Assembly: GCA_015229095.1 (NCBI GenBank)
Contig: JADGCE010000077.1
Location: forward strand, 1 to 12,649
DNA: 12,649 nt
Direction of reading: 5' to 3'
From: Magnetococcales bacterium
Lineage (GTDB): Bacteria > Pseudomonadota > Magnetococcia > Magnetococcales > Magnetaquicoccaceae
The translations under genes and the position numbers were made by a program. The notes under the pieces are model-generated. The model worked only from the letters and a program-made list of their open reading frames with translations, made no database searches and was not told where the DNA came from. This document shows positions 6,826 to 12,649 of this stretch, piece by piece. Each line of letters starts with the position of its first letter. The stretch's first letter is position 1.

Positions 6826-8640
6826 CTAATCCACCTTGAGCACCGCCAGGAAAGCCTCCTGGGGAACTTCCACCCGACCGATCTGCTTCATGCGTTTTTT
6901 GCCCGCTTTTTGTTTTTCAAGCAGCTTTTTTTTGCGGGTGATATCGCCTCCATAACACTTGGCGGTCACGTTTTTACGCAACGCACTCACCGTTTCACGG
7001 GCAATCACCTTGGCCCCAATGGTTGCCTGGATGGCCACTTCAAACATTTGCCGATGGATCACCTCCCGCATGCGCTTGACCAGATCGCGACCGCGCGCCT
7101 GGCTTTTATCCCGATGCACAATCACCGAGAGGGCATCCACCGGTTCGCCATTGATCAGGATATCCAACTTGACCAAATCGCCGGGACGATATTCCAACAA
7201 CTCATAGTCCAGAGAGGCATAGCCCTTGGAAAGAGACTTGAGGCGGTCAAAAAAATCCATCACCACTTCGCTCAGTGGCAGTTCATAGTGCAGCATGACC
7301 CGGGTGTCCGAAATATAGGACATATTCTGCTGCAGCCCGCGCCGTTCCGTGCACAGCTGCATGACCGCGCCCAAATGTTCAGCGGGTACCAGGATGGAAG
7401 CCTTGATAAAAGGTTCGTCAATGCGCTCGTAGCGGCCAGCCGGGGGCAAATCGGCGGGATTATGCACCTCGATGACGGTGCCATCGGTGCGATGCACTTG
7501 ATAGACCACGGTGGGGGCGGTGGTGATCAGGTCCAGGTCAAACTCCCGTTCCAACCGCTCCTGAACGATCTCCATATGCAACAGACCCAAAAAACCGCAC
7601 CGACAGCCAAAACCCAAGGCCGGGGAGGTTTCGGCTTCAAAATGGATGGCCGAGTCGTTCAGGGAGAGTTTTTCCAACGCATCCGTCAGTGCCTCATAGT
7701 CGGAGGCGGTGACGGGATAGAGCCCGGCAAACACCATGGATTTGGCTTCGCGAAAGCCGGGCATCTGCTCGGCTGTGGGCCGGGAGGCATCGGTCATGGT
7801 GTCGCCGATGCGGGCCTGGGAGACATCCTTGATCCCCGCCACGACAAACCCCACTTCTCCGGCGGAGAGGGAGGGAACATAGGTCATTTTTGGGGTAAAG
7901 ACCCCCACGCCATCCAGGGGATAATCCATGGAGACGCTGAGCAGTCGAATCTTGCGGGTCTTTTCCCCGGCACCCTGGGTCACCATTCTGCCATCATAAA
8001 CCCGCACCAGCGAGATGACCCCCAGATAGTTGTCATACCAGGAGTCCACCACCAGGGCTTTGAGGGGGGCTTCCAAATCTCCGGAGGGGGGGGGAATTTG
8101 GGTGACGACCGCTTCCAGGATCTCCCGGATGCCGATGCCGGATTTGGCGGAGGCCAGCACGGCCTGGGAGGCATCCAGGCCGATGACATCCTCGATCTGG
8201 GCGCGCACCCGCTCCGGGTCGGCAGCGGGCAGGTCGATTTTATTCAAGACCGGGACAATGGCCAGGTTGTTTTCCAAGGCCAGATAGACGTTGGCCATGG
8301 TTTGCGCCTCGACGCCCTGCACGGCATCCACCACCAGCAATGCCCCTTCACAGGCGGCCAGCGAGCGGGAGACCTCATAGGAAAAGTCCACATGGCCGGG
8401 TGTGTCGATGAGATTGAGGATGTAGGTGCGGCCATTCAAAGCCAGATAGGTCAACCGAACGGATTGGGCCTTGATGGTGATACCCCGTTCCCGTTCCAGA
8501 TCCATGCTGTCCAGCACCTGTTCGGTCATGTCGCGGCTGGCCAGTCCGCCGGTAAACTCGATCAACCGGTCGGCCAAGGTGCTCTTGCCGTGATCAATGT
8601 GGGCGATGATGGAAAAATTACGAATATGGTCCAGGGACAT
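6826..8640 (-). CDS. lepA: translation elongation factor 4 (LepA)
   Basis: EF4 is a ribosome-associated translational GTPase implicated in back-translocation and in initiation or ribosome assembly. The 604-residue length is standard. The GTPase motifs are G1 AHIDHGKST (13-21), G2 RGIT (52-55), G3 DTPGH (79-83) and G4 NKID (133-136). EF-G-like domains follow, with the characteristic LepA C-terminal region (GGDITRKKKLLEKQKAGKKR) ending in VPQEAFLAVLKVD. The ATG at 8640 starts the usual MxxIRNFSIIAHIDHGKS N-terminus, but no Shine-Dalgarno precedes it (the upstream bases are C-rich). It is the first core gene of the tight lepA-lepB-DUF4845-rnc-era-recO run. A C9 tract (plus-strand G at 8086-8094) encodes a Pro triplet. 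The long plus-strand open frame across it is a shadow. Confidence 0.98.
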   Translation of the reverse strand: MSLDHIRNFSIIAHIDHGKSTLADRLIEFTGGLASRDMTEQVLDSMDLERERGITIKAQSVRLTYLALNGRTYILNLIDTPGHVDFSYEVSRSLAACEGALLVVDAVQGVEAQTMANVYLALENNLAIVPVLNKIDLPAADPERVRAQIEDVIGLDASQAVLASAKSGIGIREILEAVVTQIPPPSGDLEAPLKALVVDSWYDNYLGVISLVRVYDGRMVTQGAGEKTRKIRLLSVSMDYPLDGVGVFTPKMTYVPSLSAGEVGFVVAGIKDVSQARIGDTMTDASRPTAEQMPGFREAKSMVFAGLYPVTASDYEALTDALEKLSLNDSAIHFEAETSPALGFGCRCGFLGLLHMEIVQERLEREFDLDLITTAPTVVYQVHRTDGTVIEVHNPADLPPAGRYERIDEPFIKASILVPAEHLGAVMQLCTERRGLQQNMSYISDTRVMLHYELPLSEVVMDFFDRLKSLSKGYASLDYELLEYRPGDLVKLDILINGEPVDALSVIVHRDKSQARGRDLVKRMREVIHRQMFEVAIQATIGAKVIARETVSALRKNVTAKCYGGDITRKKKLLEKQKAGKKRMKQIGRVEVPQEAFLAVLKVD

Positions 8641-8689
8641 AAGGGGCGATAGCCGGGGGGGATAGAGTTGACACCAAATGAGGCATGAA

Positions 8690-8728
8690 TAGACTGGCCT
8701 TGGCGAGTCGACAAGGGAACCAGCGACC
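8690..8728 (-). promoter_or_regulatory. possible weak sigma-70-type promoter before lepA
   Basis: In the 108-bp gap upstream of lepA the minus strand reads TTGTCG, 17 bases, then TATTCA. The -35 matches 4 of 6 and the -10 matches 3 of 6 consensus bases at ideal spacing. This is only suggestive. The gap is the most likely place for a promoter of the lepA-recO unit, since all later gaps are 74 bp or less. Confidence 0.25.
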
Positions 8729-8748
8729 GTCCGACCGATGCTGCACCT

Positions 8749-9210
8749 CTACTTATAGTCCCCCCGATCCGTTTTGGCCAGCTCTACTGTGGCCAAAACA
8801 GCCGTTCGGTGCAACAATTCGCGTTCCTCACCCTTTTCCGGAACGCTGGAGAGGGTTCGCAGGGCATGGTCACGGGTCTCCCGCAGTCGTTCGCGGGCCA
8901 TGTCCAGGTTGCCTGTGCCAATGGCGGACTGCACCAAATCGTGCCCCAGTGCTGCCAGGGAGTCCAACAATTCGTCGGTTTTTTCCAGCTGTTCCCGCCG
9001 TTGATGCCGCCCGCCCTCCGCTCCGGTTGCCCCCGGATCAAACTGCACGGACTGGATGACCGCAACGGCTTCTGGTTCTTTGGCCCCGGAAATTTCCGCC
9101 AGTTGCCGGGAAAAAACTTCCCCCGCGACCGAGCCAGAGACCCGGTTGTTACTGGCAACGACAGATCGGGCTGTGGCTTTATCGCTTTTATCCAGACGGC
9201 GGATGGTCAT
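8749..9210 (-). CDS. FliX-like protein, putative flagellar assembly regulator
   Basis: This 153-residue soluble protein has a basic, disordered N-terminus (1-30) and a helical C-terminal half (about 68-148): a charged helix, LLDSLAALGHDLVQSAI, a second helix NLDMARERLRE, and a final helix ending AVLATVELAK. The order of helices, and especially the closing VELAK, resemble FliX, the class II flagellar assembly regulator that works with FlbD and sigma-54 in Caulobacter. The similarity is by eye and weak, so a DUF327-like or unrelated helical protein is possible. The frame is open to 9288, but the ATG at 9210 has GGAG 6 nt upstream and begins the charged MTIRRLDKSDK N-terminus, so it is preferred. 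The gene sits alone between leuA (160 bp upstream) and lepA (108 bp downstream). Confidence 0.72.
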   Translation of the reverse strand: MTIRRLDKSDKATARSVVASNNRVSGSVAGEVFSRQLAEISGAKEPEAVAVIQSVQFDPGATGAEGGRHQRREQLEKTDELLDSLAALGHDLVQSAIGTGNLDMARERLRETRDHALRTLSSVPEKGEERELLHRTAVLATVELAKTDRGDYK

Positions 9211-9290
9211 GGAACTCTCCCAGGGGCAAACAGATGAATGCGTGGCACAGGGTGCGGTCCAACCTGACACACTGGTCCCGCGCCACATTC

Positions 9291-9307
9291 ATTCAAAAAC
9301 AATGCCA
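9291..9307 (-). promoter_or_regulatory. possible sigma-54-like promoter before the FliX-like gene
   Basis: The minus strand reads TGGCATTGTTTTTGAAT. Against the -24/-12 consensus TGGCAC-N5-TTGCA it keeps TGGCA and TTG at the correct spacing, but the near-invariant -12 GC is GA. It ends about 80 bp upstream of the FliX-like start. The -12 mismatch makes this tentative. Confidence 0.3.
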
Positions 9308-9370
9308 AGATGCGTAGTGCGCGCGACCACCTTTGCTGCAGTCCGGGTGTGCAGCCGTTTTATTGAGGAA

Positions 9371-10921
9371 TCAAATGCCCTGACGGGCACGCCCCCCTTT
9401 ATGGGCCAGCTTGTTCAGGGCGTTGATGAGGGCTTTGGCAGAGGCTACGATGACATCCGAGTCGGCACCCTGCCCCTGGGCGACCTGATCCCCTTTTGCC
9501 AGTCGCACGGTCACCTCACCCTGGGCATCTGTCCCCCCCGTGATGGCGTGGACCTGATACAACTGCAACGCCATGCCTTTCAACTCCGGTACGACCTGGG
9601 TAATGGCCTGGAAAACCGCATCGACGGGCCCTGCGCCCCAGCTGGCACCCCGCACTTGGCTACCCTGCACATCCAGCTCCACGGCAGCCACCGGGGTATC
9701 CTGCGTGCCGGAGGCGACGTGGAGCCGCACCAACCGATAGTGCTCTGTCTCCCGGATCACTTCATCATCCACCAGGGCTTCGATATCCGCGTCGAACAGT
9801 TCCTGTTTTTTGTCGGCCACCTCTTTGAAACGACGGAAAGCCCGCTCCAGGTGTTCGGAGGAGAGTTCGTAGCCGAGCATCTCCAGGCGGTCCCGGAAAG
9901 CGTGCCGTCCGGAGAGTTTGCCCAGGACCATGCGATTGGCGGTGAGTCCCACCGAGTCCGGGGTCATGATTTCATAGGTGGTAGCCTCTTTGAGCACGCC
10001 ATCCTGGTGAATGCCTGCTTCGTGGGCAAAGGCGTTGGCGCCGACGATGGCCTTGTTGGGTTGCACGGGAAAGCCGGTCACCACCGAGACCAGTTTGGAT
10101 GCGCGACTGATTTCGGTGGTGACCACGCCTACGTGGAAGGGCAGCAGATCCCTGCGGGTGCGGATGGCCATGACCACCTCTTCCAGGGCGGCGTTGCCGG
10201 CCCGTTCTCCCAGCCCGTTGATGGTACACTCCACCTGCCGTGCCCCCTGGAGAATGGCGGCCAGGGAGTTGGCCACCGCCAACCCCAGATCGTTATGACA
10301 GTGGACCGAGAGGGTGGCGCGATGGATATTGCTGACCCGTTCGGTCAAGATGCGAATGCGTTCGCCGAATTCGTGGGGGAGCGTATACCCCACCGTGTCC
10401 GGTATGTTGACTGTGGTGGCCCCGGCGGCGATGACCGCCTCAACGATACGGCACAGAAAATCGATATCCGAACGGCCCGCATCTTCGGCGGACCACTCCA
10501 CGTTGCTGGTATATTTGCTGGCATGTCGTACAGCCGCCACGGCGGCTTCCACCACCTGATCCGGCTGCATGTCGAGCTTGTGCCGCATATGGATGGGGCT
10601 GGTGGCGATAAAGGTGTGAATGCGGGGATGGACGGCACCGGAGAGTGCTTCCCAGGCCCGGTCAATGTCGACCACCTTTGCCCGCGCCAAACCTGCCACG
10701 CTGCACTCTTTGATGAGGGCGGCAATCCGTTGCACGGCCTCAAAATCACCGGGCGAGGAGACAGGAAAGCCGGCCTCAATCACGTCGACCCGCAGTTTTT
10801 CCAGTTGTTTGGCCACCCGCAGCTTTTCATCGACGGTCATGGAGGCGCCGGGGGATTGTTCCCCGTCACGCAACGTCGTATCAAAAATAATGATTTTCTC
10901 TTCGGCCATCGGATCACCCAT
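9371..10921 (-). CDS. leuA: 2-isopropylmalate synthase
   Basis: LeuA condenses acetyl-CoA with 2-oxoisovalerate to give 2-isopropylmalate, the committed step of leucine synthesis. The 516-residue protein has the TIM-barrel signature FDTTLRDGEQSPG (13-25) with catalytic Arg18 and metal ligand Asp19. The other metal ligands are HCH (His207, His209) and NGLGERAGN (Asn243). A linker domain and the C-terminal leucine-sensing dimer domain (about 390-510) follow, so feedback inhibition by leucine is expected. The length matches the long bacterial form. The start is uncertain: ATG at 10921 or ATG at 10909 (MAEEKIIIF, closer to family N-termini). Neither has a clear ribosome binding site. It lies 120 bp downstream of the tRNA-Pro terminator, so it is probably transcribed on its own. 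Confidence 0.97.
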   Translation of the reverse strand: MGDPMAEEKIIIFDTTLRDGEQSPGASMTVDEKLRVAKQLEKLRVDVIEAGFPVSSPGDFEAVQRIAALIKECSVAGLARAKVVDIDRAWEALSGAVHPRIHTFIATSPIHMRHKLDMQPDQVVEAAVAAVRHASKYTSNVEWSAEDAGRSDIDFLCRIVEAVIAAGATTVNIPDTVGYTLPHEFGERIRILTERVSNIHRATLSVHCHNDLGLAVANSLAAILQGARQVECTINGLGERAGNAALEEVVMAIRTRRDLLPFHVGVVTTEISRASKLVSVVTGFPVQPNKAIVGANAFAHEAGIHQDGVLKEATTYEIMTPDSVGLTANRMVLGKLSGRHAFRDRLEMLGYELSSEHLERAFRRFKEVADKKQELFDADIEALVDDEVIRETEHYRLVRLHVASGTQDTPVAAVELDVQGSQVRGASWGAGPVDAVFQAITQVVPELKGMALQLYQVHAITGGTDAQGEVTVRLAKGDQVAQGQGADSDVIVASAKALINALNKLAHKGGRARQGI

Positions 10922-11040
10922 CTGTAATTATGCGATCAATCTTTGCACGGTCCGGCATCGCAGGTTCGCAGAACCCGCCCAGGGGCACTGGGGGGATAGA
11001 GTGGTTGTCTTTCGGAAAGTTCCTGAGTTCCATGCATGAC

Positions 11041-11077
11041 AAAAAAAAAGCGGTTATGGATGGGGCCAATAACCGCT
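11041..11077 (-). terminator. rho-independent terminator of tRNA-Pro
   Basis: On the minus strand AGCGGTTAT and ATAACCGCT form a perfect 9-bp stem (11069-11077 with 11049-11057) around an 11-base loop, followed by an uninterrupted run of at least eight T. It begins 17 bases after the tRNA 3' end and insulates leuA from tRNA transcription. Confidence 0.93.
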
Positions 11078-11093
11078 CATAACCCTGTAATGT

Positions 11094-11170
11094 TGGTCGG
11101 GACGAGAGGATTTGAACCTCCGACCCCTAGCGCCCCATGCTAGTGCGCTACCAGTCTGCGCCACGCCCCG
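11094..11170 (-). tRNA. tRNA-Pro(GGG)
   Basis: This 77-base minus-strand gene folds as a complete cloverleaf. The acceptor stem is CGGGGCG/CGTCCCG with one G-T pair, and the D stem is GCGC/GCGC. The anticodon stem is CTAGC/GCTAG with loop ATGGGGC, giving anticodon GGG. The T arm is GGAGG-TTCAAAT-CCTCT. The discriminator A and the encoded CCA (11094-11096) are present. Anticodon GGG reads the proline codons CCC and CCU. It is flanked by a promoter and a strong terminator, so it is a stand-alone unit. Confidence 0.97.
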
Positions 11171-11186
11171 GATACGAATGGCGGGC

Positions 11187-11215
11187 ACTCTATCCCATTC
11201 TTCCCCCCCTGTCCA
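11187..11215 (-). promoter_or_regulatory. sigma-70-type promoter of tRNA-Pro
   Basis: The minus strand has TGGACA (-35, 5 of 6; 11210-11215) and TAGAGT (-10, 4 of 6; 11187-11192) with exactly 17 bases between them. The predicted start falls about 10 bases before the mature tRNA. A GC-rich discriminator (GCCCGCC) follows the -10, as is usual for stringently controlled stable-RNA promoters. Confidence 0.6.
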
Positions 11216-11410
11216 GTCTTCCTGTTGCCCGCTTCCCCATATTCTTGCACACAGGGGATGCAGAGTGGGTGCGACACGGGTGCCATCCACTGGCATGGTA
11301 CTGATTCGATGCAACAATTTCAGGATGTCCACCGGCATTTTTCCGGGCTCTGCGCGGAGGGGGAGGCGGTCTGCCAGAGTGGAAGAGTGGTGGTGCATTG
11401 CGTGACAAGT
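11216..11410. other. intergenic region between tRNA-Pro promoter and small-gene promoter
   Basis: No convincing gene is visible. Open frames here run antisense through the tRNA or have no ribosome binding site. The stretch holds a short inverted repeat TGCCA-N5-TGGCA near 11281-11295 and would be the upstream activator region if the sigma-54-like promoter next to it is real. No specific activator site was recognised. Confidence 0.5.
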
Positions 11411-11426
11411 CGGCATGGAGTTTGCA
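11411..11426 (+). promoter_or_regulatory. sigma-54-like -24/-12 promoter
   Basis: CGGCATGGAGTTTGCA matches TGGCACG-N4-TTGCA with two mismatches. The two invariant dinucleotides are exactly spaced: GG at 11412-11413, ten bases, GC at 11424-11425. The predicted start near 11437 is about 60 bp before the 74-codon gene, and a GCGGAG/CTCCGC hairpin (11441-11456) would lie at the extreme 5' end of the transcript. Confidence 0.5.
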
Positions 11427-11496
11427 ATAAAGATGCCTGTGCGGAGGGCTCTCCGCGGTAAAATTTTCCAGTAGACGAAGCGTATAAGGAACTCCA

Positions 11497-11721
11497 GTGA
11501 ACATCTCCAGCATCGCCGATTATCTCGTCAACAAGGTGGTAACGACAGCTTCCAGCCTGCAGCAGCAAAACAGAGAGTCCGCCAACCAAGGGGTTGTCAG
11601 GCCTTTGCGGGACAAATCGGCGCAGCGGGTGGCGGAGGGCGTGCGGGTCGCGAGCCCCTCTTCCGCCTATCGGGTGACCATCTCTTCGGCGGCCATGCAA
11701 AAAGTGGCCATGTCTGGTTAG
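11497..11721 (+). CDS. small protein of unknown function, 74 residues
   Basis: I do not recognise this family. The 74-residue protein begins MNISSIADYL, has a Gln/Ser/Arg-rich polar middle (about 18-50) and ends with SAYRVTISSAAMQKVAMSG. It has no signal peptide, membrane span or cysteine. The VTISSAA ending recalls a motif seen in small flagellar proteins and FlgM-like tails, but that is a loose impression. The case for a real gene is the GTG start with AAGGA (11486-11490) spaced 6 nt before it, plus a sigma-54-like promoter about 60 bp upstream. It is the first gene on the plus strand after the strand switch and stands alone. Sigma-54 control would suit a motility or nitrogen-related role (inference). 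Confidence 0.7.
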   Translation: MNISSIADYLVNKVVTTASSLQQQNRESANQGVVRPLRDKSAQRVAEGVRVASPSSAYRVTISSAAMQKVAMSG

Positions 11722-12125
11722 TTGCGCAAAACTTCCATTCGTGACGATTACAGCGGGATGAGCAGGCAAAATTTGCCGGCTTCTTCCATTGGTCGGTGGG
11801 GGGTGCAGCAGCGACCCGAATCTTTTTTCCTCTCCGGTTTGTGCCCCGGGGGCGTGGTGCCCTTCTGATGCAGGTCGTGGCGGGATATCGTTTGTCACTC
11901 GACGAACGGGGAGTCCTGCTCTGTCGCGTGGTGTCCGCTCTGCGTGCCAGACGTTGTTGCTAACGAAGGGAGCGACAAGGCACTTTTTCGCAACGCATCC
12001 ACTTTTCGCACGATGGTCGCCCCGTCATCAGTGATCGGGAGACAACGAATCTGGTGGCATTTTGCCCAGCAAGGAGGTACACTGGCCCAGCAGTTTGGTG
12101 ATTTTCGTCAACATGCGGCCCGGCC
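11722..12125. other. 404-bp region without a convincing gene
   Basis: It contains a GGCAAA-A-TTTGCC inverted repeat (11765-11777) and a weak terminator-like hairpin. An exact AAGGAGGT Shine-Dalgarno (12071-12078) has no ATG, GTG or TTG at normal distance. Short open frames occur: a plus-strand frame from about 11796 to 11963, and one from GTG 11944 to 12129 whose TGA overlaps the nuclease ATG. Neither has a recognisable product, and the region could be decayed or spacer DNA beside the mobile-type gene. Confidence 0.5.
11791..11828 (+). terminator. weak candidate terminator after the 74-residue gene
   Basis: GGTCG (11791-11795) can pair with CGACC (11812-11816) around a 16-base loop. A T6 run follows at 11823-11828. 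The stem is short and the loop large, so this is a weak candidate. Confidence 0.3.
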
Positions 12126-12649
12126 ATGAAATTCATCGACCCACGCATCGACTTCGCCTTCAAGAAGATCTTCGGCAGCGAGAGTGCCAAGGATCTCCTC
12201 GTCAGTTTTCTGGAGAGCCTTCTGGGGCTGGAGGGGGATCGGTGCATTGCCGAGTTGACCATTCTCGACCCCTTTCTGGCCCCGAAGATCCGGGAGCTGA
12301 AATATTCCATCCTGGACGTCAAGTGCCGAGACCATCGTGGGGTTTCCTACATCGTCGAGATGCAGGTTCAGAAGGTGGCTGCCTTCCTGAAGAGGATCCA
12401 GTACAATGCCGCCAAGGCATACGCGCATCAGATAGAGCGGGGTGAGGAGTATCCCAAGCTGAACCAGGTGATCGCCATTACCATCACCGACTTCGTCCTG
12501 TTCCATGACTTCACCCACTGCGTCTCCTGCCACGAGTCACGCGAAACCGTCACTGGGCACTCCTATCTACAAGATATCATATACTTTTTTGTCGAGCTTC
12601 CAAAGTTTTCCAAGCAGGTGGAGGAGTTGGACGGCATCCTGGACAGGTG
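12126..12649 (+). CDS. Rpn family PD-(D/E)XK nuclease/putative transposase, 5' part
   Basis: The frame stays open to the window edge, so only the first 174 residues are seen (the family is usually about 270-310). The N-terminus MKFIDPRIDFAFKKIFG, then TILDPFLAPKIRELK, LDVKCRD, YIVEMQV, YNAAKAYAHQ, AITITDF and VELPKF reproduce the conserved blocks of the Rpn/PDDEXK_2 family, known for recombination-promoting nucleases such as RpnA and often annotated as transposase. The nuclease core is Asp64 (LDVK), Glu78 and Gln80 (EMQ). The ATG at 12126 is the only start after an in-frame stop at 12099-12101. No Shine-Dalgarno precedes it, and its ATG overlaps the stop of a short upstream frame. No terminal repeats are visible. 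The catalytic residues and length suggest it is intact here. Confidence 0.93.
   Translation, partial: MKFIDPRIDFAFKKIFGSESAKDLLVSFLESLLGLEGDRCIAELTILDPFLAPKIRELKYSILDVKCRDHRGVSYIVEMQVQKVAAFLKRIQYNAAKAYAHQIERGEEYPKLNQVIAITITDFVLFHDFTHCVSCHESRETVTGHSYLQDIIYFFVELPKFSKQVEELDGILDR

Noticed and set aside
6910..8652. A 580-codon plus-strand open frame covering lepA
   Set aside because: It is the mirror of lepA, full of His/Gly/Gln-rich sequence with no recognisable motifs. It is a shadow frame.
9335..9362. GCTGCA-N9-TGCAGC inverted repeat after leuA as a terminator
   Set aside because: On the minus strand no T-run follows the stem. The T-run is on the plus strand, where no gene ends.
9056..10927. 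A 623-codon plus-strand open frame covering leuA
   Set aside because: It lies antisense to a full-length, motif-complete leuA and has no domain pattern. Long antisense frames are common in GC-rich coding DNA.
11320..11898. A 192-codon minus-strand frame across the small gene
   Set aside because: It has no ribosome binding site, its composition is Arg/Pro/His-rich, and it runs antisense to the well-started 74-residue gene and its promoter.
11944..12129. A 61-codon open frame ending at the Rpn start, as an antitoxin or partner gene
   Set aside because: No ribosome binding site precedes its GTG, no family is recognised, and the composition is not clearly coding. Only its overlap with the nuclease ATG is reported.

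Overview
The window looks like chromosomal DNA of a GC-rich, probably flagellated Pseudomonadota (proteobacterium). The order lepA-lepB-DUF4845-rnc-era-recO on one strand is typical of that phylum. A FliX-like protein hints at an alphaproteobacterial or magnetococcal type of lineage, but the taxon is inferred and cannot be fixed from this window.

Layout. At the left edge, two plus-strand genes three bases apart encode an alpha/beta hydrolase and a roughly ten-helix membrane protein of unknown function. They converge on a long minus-strand array running from about 11.2 kb down to 1.9 kb. Read in transcription order, it holds tRNA-Pro(GGG) with its own promoter and terminator, leuA (leucine synthesis), a small FliX-like gene, lepA (EF4), lepB (signal peptidase I), a DUF4845-like membrane protein, rnc (RNase III), era (GTPase), recO (DNA repair) and a histidine phosphatase resembling alpha-ribazole phosphatase. 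From lepA onward the spacing is tight: rnc/era overlap as ATGA, era/recO overlap, and the recO stop abuts the phosphatase start. This suggests one co-transcribed unit for protein export, RNA processing, ribosome maturation and repair.

To the right of the tRNA the strand switches. A 74-residue protein of unknown function has a good ribosome binding site and a sigma-54-like -24/-12 promoter. After about 400 bp of mostly non-coding DNA comes the 5' part of an Rpn-family PD-(D/E)XK nuclease/transposase gene, which runs off the right edge.

Most of the window is ordinary conserved core genome. I found no CRISPR array, phage module or clear multi-gene defence system. The points most worth a second look are an RNase III with a roughly 40-residue insertion before its signature and Asn at a metal-ligand position, the small sigma-54-type gene, and a weaker sigma-54-like site in front of the FliX-like gene.
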